A DNA stretch of 64,000 nt, taken from Prunus persica. Its lineage: Eukaryota > Streptophyta > Magnoliopsida > Rosales > Rosaceae. The notes below the pieces were generated by a model. It was not told the DNA's origin and ran no database searches. It saw only the letters and a list, made by a program, of their open reading frames with translations. The stretch spans positions 18,899,667 through 18,963,666 of the forward strand of contig NC_034014.1 of the NCBI RefSeq assembly GCF_000346465.2, given 5' to 3'. A program made the position numbers and the translations under genes. Numbering within the stretch: the stretch's first letter is position 1; every line of letters begins with the position of its first letter. Shown here piece by piece: positions 37,501-49,959 of this stretch.

Positions 37501-39139
37501 GCTTTAACTAATTTGCATAACCCATATTTTCTAGCAAATTGACGCTTTGGGAAAAAAAAAAATTTATATGAATAATTAAACAAGTTAAATATAATATTGT
37601 CACTTCTAAAAACGTATGGATAAATAACTCATTAAAAAGTATTAAAGTATAAATTTATCTACGCATGTTAAAATGTGATTGGTTGGTAAGTACTAAGCAT
37701 TTTTTATAAAAAATAAATAAGTAATTTAAAGTATAGATTAAAATGCACTATTTGGAAACTAGAAATTAAAAAAAGAAAATAAACAGAATGAACTAAAAAT
37801 CCCCTACTTTTAAATAAATTTAGTAATCTATCAATTCCTAAGTTGATAGAGATCTTCATCCAGTCCCCAAGGGTTAATAATTTTATTGGAGAAGCTTACT
37901 CGATCTATGTTAAGTGGAACAGCCAGCCAGCCAGCCAACCAGCCAACCAGCCAGCATACATACATATATGTATAATGTATTGGAAAATGTTTACCATCCC
38001 TAACTTCCCTTTAACTATGGTTTTAAGAATAATTAAAAGACACAGTGAACATATAAAAGTAGCTGGAGTCAGCTTCACACCAGTAAAGATCGCTATGGAA
38101 TATTATTTAATGGGCAGAGATTACTGAAATGAATCTTGTTCTAATTATGGGTTTATACAAGTTGGATATGATCTGCAAGCACAGATTAAGCATTTCAGAA
38201 TGAGATTAAACAATTATTGTTGCTTGCTATGAATGTTAATGAAAACTTAATGACAAAGATAGAGAGAGCATCAAACTAATGACAATTACAACTTTATTAA
38301 ATCCCATAATTAAAAAGGAGCACCGAGGGCATCGACATCGAGCATGGCTCCAAGTGAGCATGTGCAGCAGTGCAAGTCCAGGAAAGAAAAGAAAGAGGTG
38401 GGGGAGAGGGAGGCTTTTGGGGATCTACGTAATTAGTAAGCTGTAAAGTATATTTTCAGGAGAAAAAGAAGAATGGCCTGCTCTTGTGCTCTTGTTCAAC
38501 ACAAACTAAAGTTTCCCTCCTTTTGTCCAACACTAGTCTTTTAAAGTACCCCCTCTCTTTAAAGCGTTTTTAATTATGCAACAAAATAAATTAATATGTT
38601 CTCTTGCGGCCAACAAATAATGTTCTTCTGTGTTTATATATATATACTTTGGCAGATCTTCCATGGAAAGTCAGATCATTCATGCCAAAATCAATAGAAA
38701 TTTTGGAGTGAACTTTAATTATTTATTAAACCCCAAACATAACGATATAATTATTTTGTTCAAACTCATGTGTGTGTGGATGAAAAAAGTATGAAATAAC
38801 AAATATAGAGCAGCTGTGTGTGTTCATCACTTTCTCTCCCCATATGTAGAAAGCTAAAAAAATGGTTTAAAATACATAGGAGGATGGGAAGTCTGCTAGA
38901 ACTTTATTTTTCTCCCATCTACTGTCTTCTAGAGCTCATTTAGAAAGTTTGACGGGGATGCTCTTGTTCTCTACATTTTAAGTTGCTCGTATTTTTTCAA
39001 GCGCACTTAGTCTTTAAAAAAAATAAAAAATAAAAAAATATATATTTCACGATTAACTAAATAGAGAATTTTTCAAGCGCATTTTTTGAAGCATCATTTG
39101 AAGGCCATTAACTTAAATTGCCACCATAATGTTGTTAAC
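34562..39139. other. long intergenic spacer with microsatellites
   Basis: It contains (TA)n at 35337-35358 and about 36424-36441, a CCCAG-type run at 35903-35924, and CAGC/CAAC tetranucleotide repeats at 37921-37955. No ORF has recognisable protein character and no RNA gene was seen. Confidence 0.5.
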
Positions 39140-39382
39140 AAGTAGGGCTTTACCGGCATAGACCTAGGGGGATGGGGGATTCGGGGGGCGCTCTATCAAT
39201 GGTGAGGTTCCGGCTTGCAGTTGAGCCGGTATGGCTACTCAGTTAGTCTGATGACCAGATCTGTATGCGTAGAGAGACTCGCCTAATACCCTAGGCTATT
39301 ACCTGATTTTGTTTTGTTTTTTTTGAGTACTTGTTCGTTTCCTCATCCATGAAATACTGCCGCTGCTCTTGAAAAAAAAAAA
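39140..39382 (+). mobile_element. possible A-tailed retroposon fragment
   Basis: A GC-richer stretch (TAGGGCTTTACCGGCATAGA onward) ends ATACTGCCGCTGCTCTTG followed by a run of A, as at the 3' end of a LINE or a SINE. No target-site duplication was found and the 5' limit is a guess. Confidence 0.3.
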
Positions 39383-39603
39383 GTTGAGAAATATATAGGC
39401 AGGCATTACAGTTAGTGTTGGAATCAAATTGGGCTCAAAGATTGAAGGCCTGATGACCCCATGTTTTTAGGCCATTGGTATTCAGTCGATGTCGTGCAAA
39501 AAAAAAAAAATAAAAAAAAATCAGCTCATATGGTGAAGGTTGGGCCAAGGTTTGGGCCTAGGTTTCTGCCTAGTTTTGTAAGTTTGTTTTTATTCATTAG
39601 GTT

Positions 39604-40112
39604 TAGGGGTGGGCATTGGGACCGAAAAACCGGAATACCAAACCGAATCGGTGAAAAAAACAGGAAAAAAACCGGTTGATCGAAAAAGTCAACAAATCGG
39701 ACCGAACTGGTTCCAACCGGTTTCGGTTCCGATTTTACACCCCATCGCACCGGATCAGACCAAATCGGACCGGTCATATATATATATATACATTACAAAA
39801 TTTTAAAATCTAATGCCATATTTTAAATTTTATAATCACTATTTTTCCAAGTTCAACTTCAAAAAATTTATAAATGTATGAATTGGATTATTTGTTAATT
39901 TTTAAGCAAAAAAATAAGTTATTTATTATAAAATTTTTTTTGAAAAAAAAAATTAATGATCCGGTTCAAAATCGAAACCAGTCAGAACCAAACCGGCCAG
40001 TTTTTGAAATTTTTTTTGCCTAAATCGGACCGAACCAGACCGGTTAAATAATACCGGTTTCGATTCCGATTTGAGGTGAGAACCAGACCGAATCAGACAG
40101 CGCCTACCCCTA
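39604..40112. mobile_element. hAT-type MITE with 8-bp target-site duplication
   Basis: Ends TAGGGGTGGGC and GCCTACCCCTA are inverted repeats (10 of 11). Flanks ATTAGGTT (39596-39603) and ATTAGGTC (40113-40120) form an 8-bp duplication with one change, the hAT hallmark. The inside is filled with ACCGGTT/CGGACCG-type motifs in both orientations and an AT core with (TA)n at 39778-39791. Non-coding, 509 bp. Confidence 0.8.
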
Positions 40113-40120
40113 ATTAGGTC

Positions 40121-40923
40121 TGTTAACTAATGACATGGTTTTAAATAAACTGAAATATTTGTCTTAACATTTGAGATTGAAGACCACCGTGAGTATGAAA
40201 TTGAGTTCCTAATTTTGGGTCATTCTCTAGGGAGGGGGAGAGGAGAGTATTATATTGTGTTGCCTTAAAATTGTCTCCTATGTGAATTGAACCCAGATGC
40301 ACTTCAGGAAAAGAGGAGAGTTTGACCCACTTTTCCATTGTGGTGCCATCTCATATGCGAAATTGAGTTCCCATGTGTGAAATTGAGTTCCTGATAGAGC
40401 ATGTCAAACCCAAGGTCTACATAGAGAAACAAATTATTCTGTTGCTTCTGCACTTACTTTTCTTCTTCTTTTCTTTTCACAAGGGAGGTAAAAAGGGAGG
40501 AAGAAATTTGATCTCTGATATTTGGTGTGAAAAAGAATTTAAAATATTGTTTACAGCAGCTATAGTTACAAAGTTCCTGCCTCTGCTTCCGCACTTGCTT
40601 TGAATTGATGTAACATTTTTCTTTTCACAATTTGATCAGTTTCATGGCAGCTATTTCTGCACATGCTTTAGCCGTATGAGAAAATTACAAACAAAAACGA
40701 AAAAAACAACAGAAAAGACGCATATTTAAGCATAAAAACATAGGCCTTTCCTTTCTGATTAAAATGATGAATTTAAAATGATAATCGATAACCTTCACAT
40801 TCAACAACTAATATCACCACCACAATTATACAAGGAAATGAAAATTAACAAAACGAAAAAAAAAAAAAAAAAAAAAGAACAAGAAATTATTTCGCCACCA
40901 CCTTTACCATGATCACCATTTCT
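40121..40923. other. intergenic and 3' flank of the NHL gene
   Basis: Non-coding, with an A-run at 40856-40876. The part next to 40923 is the likely 3' UTR of the minus-strand NHL gene. Confidence 0.5.
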
Positions 40924-41727
40924 TTAGCCCTTGAATTCAGCTTCACATTTTTGGTCCAGAACCCTCGTGCCCTTCCCCAATGTACTCACCTTGAAATGGC
41001 ATTCAACTTCGGTGTCCATATTCCATGTCTTGATAAACCCTTTCACCTTCACCGAAAGGTCCATTTTCAAAGCCAAAGACACACGCACCTCTGAATCAGT
41101 ATCTTCCATGCTCTTCTTCACGTCCCGAGGCAGCGGCCCCTTGGATCCGTCGAGAACAAGCTTTACGGCGGTGGAGTCATCTCCTCCTTGGTTCTTTAAT
41201 GGAAATTTTCCTTTGCCAAGGGTTTTTTCCTTGTATATAAGAGAAGCCCCTCCACTATTTGCATAATCTATGCCATGTTCATTTGGATTTTTCACTTTCA
41301 TGGACACCTCATATCCTGGATGGGAATTCTTGCCAGAAGATGATTTTGATTTGGGGTTCTTCACGTGGACATGCGTAATTGAAAAAGTAGGCTCTTTAGG
41401 TTTCTTAGTGAGGGACAATGCAAGCAATGTTATGCCAATTACAAGGCATATGAAAAACAAAATAGCTCCAATAACCAAGCAACGAGCCCCGCAGCATAGG
41501 GACTTCTGCTTCTGTTTTTCGGGTTTGCGGTGACGCTCAACAATTAGGGCATTTTCAGGGGGTGGCACACGGTAGATTTGGTCTTTAGGGATTTGGATTA
41601 CGTAGGTTGCTGCTCCGGGGAAGGGAGGTGGAGCGAGAGGTACTATCTGTGTCTGTGGCTCTGACAAGGGTGGGTCTTCGTTGGCATCATCGTCCGCTGC
41701 TGCGGCAGGTTGGCCCCGCTCCTCCAT
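40924..41727 (-). CDS. NDR1/HIN1-like (NHL) protein with LEA-2 domain
   Basis: A 267-aa predicted single-pass membrane protein with an intronless reading frame. The N-terminal cytosolic part (1-80) is Pro-rich and carries the conserved YVIQIPKDQIYRVPPPENA motif (about 42-60) seen in NHL13-like proteins, then a basic stretch and Cys pair. One transmembrane segment lies at about 83-106 (CLVIGAILFFICLVIGITLL). The LEA-2 (WHy-type) beta-sandwich domain follows at about 130-240, including the VKNPNEHGIDY motif. NHL proteins sit at the plasma membrane and several take part in defence and abiotic stress; the exact role of this one is unknown. The ATG at 41727 gives the family N-terminus. It has no close gene neighbour. 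Confidence 0.9.
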   Translation of the reverse strand: MEERGQPAAAADDDANEDPPLSEPQTQIVPLAPPPFPGAATYVIQIPKDQIYRVPPPENALIVERHRKPEKQKQKSLCCGARCLVIGAILFFICLVIGITLLALSLTKKPKEPTFSITHVHVKNPKSKSSSGKNSHPGYEVSMKVKNPNEHGIDYANSGGASLIYKEKTLGKGKFPLKNQGGDDSTAVKLVLDGSKGPLPRDVKKSMEDTDSEVRVSLALKMDLSVKVKGFIKTWNMDTEVECHFKVSTLGKGTRVLDQKCEAEFKG

Positions 41728-43018
41728 TGTAGAATGGGGAGCGGATCACAAATGGAGAGGTGGTGTGGAGAAGGTTGATAATAAGAGAGAAGGTTGATTG
41801 CATGCATGGGAATTGGGAGGAGGTGGCATGTAAGATTGATTGGAGAATTGAAGGGTGAGAAAGGAGGGTGGGAGGTTACAACTTACATAACTAAGAAAGG
41901 AAAACTTAGTGAAACATTGAGTACAGCTCTTAGACAGCCATGATTCGTCCAATTTTGCATCCTATTTTTGGTGTTTTACTTGGTCAATGTAGAAGGTACT
42001 TAAGATATGACACCCTTGTGTTTGTTGCTGCCATGATTTTTGCATATTCCTTGTATGGTATGATCCTAGTCCTACCCTAAATCTGTTGCCTCGGTGAGTC
42101 TGCAGGACAAGCCTATATCTATGGTATTAATATATCTCCATACATATACTTGTGATCTCATCCGTCCATATCAGCTTCTGTTTACTTCTTAGTATTGGGT
42201 TTGAAATTAATCTCACAAACTAAGCTCAACTTTCATGGCGAAAGTCCCATTAAACCTCCCAAACTCAACATCCCATCCAAAAACAGAATAAAAAACGAAC
42301 TTATTGAACGTGTTTACCGGTGCCATTAGACAAATGAGAATTCCAGGTCCAAAATGCATGGAATGAAAGGATTGGATGACGGTGTGGGAGGCTTAAATTA
42401 GGAATCCTTGCTATATTAGTAATTTATTTGGGATGGCGATTATAATCAATTCTAATTCCACCCCTTCAACAAATTGCATAGAATGACACTGCAATGCAAT
42501 CCAATTTATTTAATAGGATCGGCTCATCTCTTTGGATTTTCTATGATATGCGTGACTTCTTTTCTCTATATGCCACCTTATTTAATTAGCAATCCAATAG
42601 TTAAAAAATTAACACCAAAATTTTCTTTAAAAAAAACTTAAAATAGGAACTAATCATTTTCTTTAATGAGTTCTTCCCCAAATCACGTCTTTTTCCTCAT
42701 GATGGGCTTCTTTTCTTTTCTTCTTTTTCTTTTTCATTTTGATGTTTAAGACCCTACTTCCATTCCATGTCTCGATAAAAAAAAAGTACAATGGAAAGCA
42801 GAGATTGAGCAAATTGAATAATATATAATTCTTAATAAACAAAACTGCAACAAAGAACAACAATATTTCAGAGATATAACTTCTGCTAGCATTCGTGTCA
42901 TGTTTGCAGTGTTTGTGTCAACTCGCTTTTCTTAACGGGTTGACACGACACGACCCGTTAAGAAATGGGTGGAAAATATCAAATAAAAACTCGACACGTT
43001 ACAATTCGTGAATCACAC
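41728..43018. other. NHL promoter side and spacer up to the Ty3 insertion
   Basis: No gene. Just before the Ty3 element lies a hairpin at 42931-42962 (CTTAACGGGT ... ACCCGTTAAG) surrounded by GACACGAC motifs, probably part of an older repeat into which the Ty3 element inserted. Confidence 0.45.
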
Positions 43019-43246
43019 TGTTGGAATAAAAAAAAATCACAAAAATCACAAAAATATTGGAACGTGGGATTGGATAGGTGGGGGGGAAGTTTGGAAAAAG
43101 GTGGGGGTCTAAACCAATGAAAACGTTTAAGAGAGTTTAGTGGCTCCTATTTTTGGGGGAGCTGATTATTCAGTTTTCAGTATAAATATTCTGCACTAAA
43201 GAGGAAGAGAGGAGGGAGAACACGACAGAAGAAGAAAACTGTTGCA
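43019..43246 (+). repeat. LTR A (5' LTR of E1)
   Basis: It starts TGTTGGAATAAA at the host junction. A TATAAATA box is at 43181-43188. The 3' limit is uncertain: TGTTGCA at 43240-43246 is a guess, because similarity to LTR B continues through the leader exon to 43293, where the spliced junction lies. No standard primer-binding site was recognised. Confidence 0.7.
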
Positions 43247-43312
43247 GGAGCAAAATTGCAGGAGCACAAATACAAGAGGAGACATTTTCACAGGTTAACA
43301 AAACCAGATACG

Positions 43313-46300
43313 ATGGCACCACAAGTAACGATTTTCTTCCACAAAATTGAAACTACCAAGAATGCGTGCACCAAACGAGTAGGGTTCAAAAAGACTTTCA
43401 TTGTTGGTGAGAGCCTCATCAAGTGCATTGTGTCAAAGCCCATTTAGAGGGCTAGACCTCAGGTCACTCCTAAGGTCCTCAAGACCCAATTGAAGAAAAC
43501 TCCGTCCAAGAACGCTCTCCGAAATGGAAGAAAGAGGGCTGCGCGTGCTTTAAGAAAGAAAGAAGCAAAAAAGGAGTCTATTGAGGCAATCTTATCCCAG
43601 CTTTCTGGGACAAGCCCAATAATGACTGAGGGCAAGAACACCTTAACCACCCTGGCTGTGCCGACTCCCAAGAGAACAAATACTTCCCGATTTGTCCAAA
43701 TCATGATTGGATCAATTCCAGTCAACCTATATCCTACAGATTCTGTTCTGATGACTTCCACCAACGAAGCTAGAGATGAAGGTCAAAAGGACGACTTCGT
43801 GAAGAACGTCGAGGTCCAAGGGGCCGAACCTCCATCAAGCCTTAGAGCCCATGTTGTGGAATCCACATTACAAGAGGTTTACCCATGTTCTCCTAAGGGT
43901 AAAAGCAGAGCCATCGTCATGAAAAAGAAGGTGGTGAACATACCTCATCCACAAAGGAAACGCGTGAAAAAGGTGAAGATAACTGATGTTTCAAGGGATC
44001 AAATTCCTGTATCACAAGGGGGAGTCCCAAAACCTCAAGATCAGTCGAGGACCTACGTGGGTCCATTGACTCGTTCTAAATCCCGAAACATGGTTGGGAC
44101 GATTATTCCCGAGTTATCCAGTCTAAGCTCAACCTTGGATGGTTATTTGCAATGGAATCCTCTCTATGATGATCCTGTATCTCAAACTCAAGAGAATGAT
44201 TGTATATCATCCCAAGGGGCCAAACTTCATGAGGGAGTGGAAAGCATGCAAGTCATGATGACTGGTACTTCTAATACTGAGGACCAATTACCTTTAATCC
44301 AAGAAATGATGCAAGACCTGCAAAGGGAAATGCAGCAGAAGTTGGCAAAAAAAGACGCGAAAATAGCGTTACTATCCGCTCAGCTGAAAGGAAAAAACAT
44401 CATAGGTGAGCAAGACATGGGCAAAACAAATAAATCGATCGCCCAAGAACAACAAACAAAAGAGGAAAAAACAGAAAGCTCTACGAGCACAATGTCCCCA
44501 AATGACATAAAGGTGTTAATTGCTGAAGGAATTCGTGAGTTCTAATTGTCTATAGCACCTCCTGTTCAAGGGTATCGAAAACCTTTCCTTTCTCACTATG
44601 ACGCCATACCATTCTCGAAGGGTTGTCAACGGCTTATATTTGATAAATTTGATGGCATAAGTAGCTCATCCCATGAACATTTGGCACATTTTTACTCAGC
44701 ATGTGGCGAGACATCTCAGTCAGACGCTCTTTTAGTGCTTCAATTTGTCCAATCCCTAAAAGGGTCAGCTTTCACTTGGTATACACAACTGCCGCCAGGT
44801 TCTATTCTGACATGGGACGACATGCAAAAAGCATTTTTGGCACAGTTTGTCAGTTCAAAGAAGAAGGTCTCGTTCATGGACCTAGCTCAAACTACCCAAA
44901 AGCCAGGGGAGAGGGCTAATGACTTCATAATGAGATGGAGGAGCCTCAATCTTCAATGCCCGGAGAAAATTACCGAGCAATCAGCCGTGCAAATGTGCTA
45001 CAACAACCTCATACCAGATATTGCGACTTTTGTTGCCACTGCTGAACCCCAATCATTTTATGCCTTGGTGTCAAAGGCGAGCAATGTTAAAAGACAAATT
45101 GCTCGTCAAAAGTCCGCGACCCAAAAAATTCAATTTGGGGAGAAGAAAAATGACAAGAAGTCTACAAAAGGAGAGTCATTGGCTACTTTTGTCAAAACAG
45201 AAAAGAGAAATGACAAAGGCCAAAGCAAAGACCCACCCAAAAGGCTTACTCTCAAAGAGCGCAAAGAGGTTAAATATTCTTTTGACGATGAGGATGTAGA
45301 AGAAATCTTTGACCAACTTTTGACCTCCAATAGTATTGCTTTGCCAGAATCAAAGCGTCCTGCTGAGGTTAACAAGACAAATGACCCTAGGTGTTGTCGG
45401 TATCATCGCCTCATCAGTCATACGCTCAAGGATTGTTATATCCTGAAAGATAAAATTCAAGAGCTCCTCAACAATGGTGGCTTGGTGATAGACTCTTCTC
45501 CCCAACATCATTCAGCTGCAGCAAATATGATAGAGGAAAAGCTCACACCTACCACTACACCCCTAGACGGAGTGAAACTTGCAGGTATTAATACTGACAA
45601 TGGGGGTACAATTGTACATGCCTATCCAAATACACCGTGGTCTAGTGATCTTCAAATTCCCGCTCTTCATGAGCTTATGACTGCACCCAGTCTAGAGGTA
45701 TGGGAAGATTCTTCGGCCGACGAATCTGCTGAGGGGTGGAAGACATTTGTTAAAAGAGCCAAGCACAGGGCCAAACATTTCCCACCCAATCACAAATCTG
45801 TTTCTCGTCCTGGTGTCAAGATTCGAGGCATGCCAGCCTTGAAAAATAAAAGGAAGAAGAAGAAGGTGCAAAAGAAGGTTCATATCCCTAAAGAGGATGA
45901 ATATGAGCAACCCGCAAGGGTCCCTGTCACACTCACTGAATTCTTGCCAGTTGAGTTCTTCTTGAGTGAATCCGAGGTTGAGGAAGAAATTATCCAATGC
46001 AATATGGTTTCTGTGGGAGAATATGAGGTTGACACAGAGGTTGATGAGATTAACCTCCGCTTCGGTCGGAGCATCCCATCTGCCAATAAACAACAAGAAA
46101 ATGAGGAAGCTGATCCCTTTAAAACCGAGAAGAAGTCAAAGGCGAAAGAGATTAAGGTCTCCTTGTTAGAAAAAGCTGTTGCAAGGGAAGTTCCACCGTC
46201 CTCTTCAAAAGCAGAAGACCTTAAGCCTGACACTAGTAAAACAAAAGAGCCTTCACAATCACATGCACTTAAGTATGATATCTTGGCTCATCTTAAGCGC

Positions 46301-49246
46301 ATCCCCGCTCCTTTAAGTGTTTATGACGCTTTACAAATGTCGAGAGAGCTTAGAGAAGCACTTGTAATGGCTTTAAAGAGCCCGGATTTGTACAAATCAT
46401 GTTTCAAATCAGTAGATGTCCACACAACTGAAACCTCGAAGTTTTGTGCATCGTGTCTGGCAGCAATTACCTTCGGTGAAGATGACTTCTTACTTGGATC
46501 CAAATTCCATAATCGACCTCTTTATGTCATTGGCGAAGTTGGAGGCACGATCTTCAATCGAATCTTGTTAGATTGTGGTTCGGCTGTGAATCTTATCCCT
46601 TTAAAGACACTCCATGCTATAGGGATGAGTGCCCGACAATTATCTCCATCTATGCTGACTATTCAAGGGTTCAATCAACTTAGGCAAAAAGCCATGAGTT
46701 CTATCGCACTGCAAATGGAAATAGGGGAACTATATTCAGATGCCCTATTCCATGTGATCGATGTTGACACTTCATACAATGTTCTCCTAGGACGCCCATG
46801 GCTCCATACATATGGCGTAGTCCCTTCCACACTTCACCAGTGCTTCAAATACTCGATGGATGGGGAAGTCAAGAGCGTTTCAGCTGACATGGACCCGTTC
46901 AGAGGCGAAGAGGTAAATTACTCTGATGCGAAATTTTACAGTCCACCAGGTATCTCATTCACACAGCCATCAAAGGTTGATAAGGAGGAAAGAGTGACTG
47001 TTGAAACAGGAAAGGCACAAAAGGTAGAAGTACCCAAACCTTCAAACGTAATTCGAGTGAAGCTAAAACCTCGTGGTACGTCATTCTCAAAAGTGGAAGA
47101 AATCCCGACTGCAAAGGCTCCCAAGCCAAAGATAATTGTCAAGACTTCAAAAAATGAGCCTAGTGAAAAGGAAACAAGCTCCTCGAAACAAACAATGGAG
47201 TCACTGATCATGGCAAGCTACATTCGTCCTCTTCGTAAGATCAATCAGTCTATCCCAGGGGACGATTTGGTCATTTCGACTACTTTTGGCAAAAACAAGG
47301 GCCTGAGTAAACGTATAGTTCTTCACAAAAAAGAATTATTGCCAGAAACAACATTTACTCCATTAAAGATAAAACTTACAGGCCGTACAACAAAGAAAAG
47401 CAATGCTGGCCTCACAGTTCAAAATGAGAGTGGTGTGCTCAAAGTGTTTCTTCGAAGGCCACAGCTGGAAGTTTCCGAGTCCGAGATACTCACTAATATG
47501 GAACAAGCTATGTTTAGAGAAGATGAGGTGAATATAAGGCCGCTCCGCGTCTCTGTGTTCATACGCTTAGGGAGCAGACAGCCATCCCGCATCTCAGTCT
47601 TTCAACGCTTGGAAAACCCTTCCAATTCTCAACAAGGGAAAGTCCATAATAAAAGGAAATGGAAGGTTAGGAGTCAAGAGAAAGCCGTGATCGAGAAGGT
47701 CAAAAGGGTGAAAATAAAGGATGACCTTGTCCAAGTCAATTGCACCTCTTTTAAAGAAGCAGTGGACCAAGATGATGATCCTCAAGATATCGAGGGATTC
47801 ATTGACATAGTCTAACCAGCTCCACCCCAAATGGAGGAGGGTGGTCAAGCCACAATTGATGATCTGCAAGAAATTAATCTTGGTACAGTTGACGACCCAA
47901 AACCTATCTTTGTCAGTGCTTCGTTAATGCCGCAAGAGTTAGAAGAATACATACAATTGTTGCAAGAGTACTGAGACGTATTTGCATGGAGTTATCAAGA
48001 CATGCCAGGGTTAAACCCAAACGTTACAGTTCACAAACTTAGGATACCTAACGAGGCTCGATGGGTGAAGCAAGCGCCACGCCGTTTTCGACCAGAGCTA
48101 ACAATCCAAATAGAAATTGAGATTGACAAGCTTATTGCTGCCGGTTTTATTCGAGAAGTCCACTATCCCACTTGGTTGTCCAATATTGTTCCAGTCCTAA
48201 AAAAAACTGGGGCACTGCGTATATGCGTGGACTATAGAGATGTCAATGACGCATGCCCAAAAGATGAGTTTCCGCTCCCAATCACAGAATTATTGGTAGA
48301 TGCAACAACCGGTTTTGGTGCTCTATCGTTCATGGATGGATTCTCAGGTTACAACCAAATAAAAATGGCTCCAGAGGATCAAGAAAAAACTGCATTCCGC
48401 ACTCCAAAAGGAATATATTGCTACACTGTGATGCCTTTTGGGTTGAAAAATGCTGGGGCAACTTACCAAAGAGCTATGACAACAATTTTCAATGACATGC
48501 TTCACAATACTATTGAGTGTTACGTTGATGATTTGGTGGTTAAAACCAGGAAAAGGGAACATCATTTGAGTGACTTAAAACGAGTTTTTGATAAACTCCT
48601 AAAGCACCAGTTGAAAATGAACCCCTTGAAGTGTGCATTTGGGGTAACTTCAGGCAAATTCCTTGGCTTCGTTGTCCGACATCGAGGAATTGAAATTGAT
48701 CCCTCAAAAATCAAGGCAATCTATGAAATGCCTCCCCCTCAAAATTTAAGGGAGTTGCAAGGGTTGCAAGGGAGACTAGCCTATATACGACGGTTTATCT
48801 CAAATATCTCTGGAAGGTGCCAACCATTCTCGAGGCTCATGAAGAAGGATGTTCCGTTTGTATGGGATCAAGCATGTCAAAATTCCTTGGAAAGCATTAA
48901 ACAATACCTATTAAATCCGCCAGTTCTTATGGCGCCAATTAAAGGGAAGCCCTTAATCTTGTATATTGCAGCGTTAGAACGCTCGTTGGGGGCATTGCTC
49001 GCTCAACACAATGATGATGGAAAGGAAAATGCACTCTACTACTTGAGTAGAACACTCGTAGGGGCAGAACAAAATTACACCCCTATCGAAAAGGTCTGCC
49101 TTGCATTAGTGTTTGCTGTCCAGAAACTACGACACTACGTCATTACTAAGGTTTTCTCCAAGGGTGCGTACGAGTTGTCAAACTCCGAAGGCAAGTGCAT
49201 ATATCCTTGTGTGAACGGGAAATTCGTCAAGAAGTTTTACGCCTGA
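43313..49246 (+). pseudogene. gag-protease-RT polyprotein of E1, broken by four stops and an integrase deletion
   Basis: One frame of 1978 codons. The ATG at 43313 opens MAPQVTIFFHK. The retrotransposon-gag domain lies near codons 470-570 (AFTWYTQLPPG). A CRYHRLISHTLKDC zinc-like motif follows near codon 690. Protease DCGSAVNL starts near codon 1087, with downstream GRPWLHTYGVVPSTLHQC. RT has YVDD at codons 1737-1740, followed by the start of RNase H. Stops interrupt at 43445 (TAG), 44543 (TAA), 47813 (TAA) and 47972 (TGA). Near 49140 the RNase H region is fused in frame to the integrase C-terminal tail (ITKVFSKGAYELSN), which other copies show following ERPY; the rest of RNase H and nearly all integrase are gone. 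It cannot make an autonomous Pol. Confidence 0.88.
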
Positions 49247-49259
49247 TGTTTTAAAAAAA

Positions 49260-49470
49260 GCTCGTTAGGCTGAAAACCTGAAAGGGCTCACCAAAAAAAA
49301 AAAAAATACCCGTTGGACTGAAAACCCAAAAGGGCTGTTCAAGCAAAAGTGAGGGTAAATTAAAAAATGCTCGTTGGGCTGAAAACCCGAAAGGGCGGCC
49401 TAAGCAAAAATTAGAGCACCAAGAAAAAAATTTAGGCTTTGTGGGTTGAAAACCCGAAAGGGCGGCCCAA
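49260..49470 (+). repeat. array of GGGCTGAAAACCCGAAAGGGC units
   Basis: Four units begin near 49260, 49308, 49369 and 49438, each like GTTGGGCTGAAAACCCGAAA followed by GGGC. The GGG...CCC...GGGC blocks can form small alternative hairpins. They sit just after the pol stop; an inverted set occurs at about 59330-59520. Confidence 0.85.
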
Positions 49471-49475
49471 GCAAA

Positions 49476-49632
49476 GAACTACGGTTGACTTGATCCCTAA
49501 AAAAGGGGTACGTAGGCAGTCTAGTCTCTAAAAAGCTAGATTCAGTCACAAGACCCAAAATCCCCCTTCATTACCTCAATTCAAGGAGGGTGAACTACGT
49601 TCGGCTTGATCCCTTCACAGGGTACGTAGGCA
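49476..49632 (+). repeat. two copies of the CTACG/ACGTAGGCA hairpin motif
   Basis: Copies at 49476-49518 and 49592-49632 share GAACTACG, then CTTGATCCC, then GGGTACGTAGGCA. CTACG pairs with CGTAG, and TGATCCC can pair with GGGTACG-side bases. Each is followed by a CTAG-containing tail. The motif recurs at 55091, 55282, 62752 and 62943, and inverted at 59252. Confidence 0.8.
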
Positions 49633-49959
49633 AGCTAGCCCAAAAGCTAGATGCAGCCGTAAACTATCATGAATTCATTCTTGTCCACCGATGGTGTTAG
49701 CACGTGGTTAAATTGTTGTATACTACGCAAAAACTCCAACTTCGCACGAGTATAAACTGTGAAATAGAAAAGCAAAAACCGACAAAATCTTTATTCTGAA
49801 AATTGTTCTTGGTGGAAAAACTACATTACAAGAGCAAAAGAATACTGAAGCAAAGGCCTACCTACAAATTCTTAGTGGATAAACCATACCACAAGAACAT
49901 TTATTGAAGGGAAAAATCATGCTAAACAAAAAAAATAATAATGATAGTAGGCTCATCAC

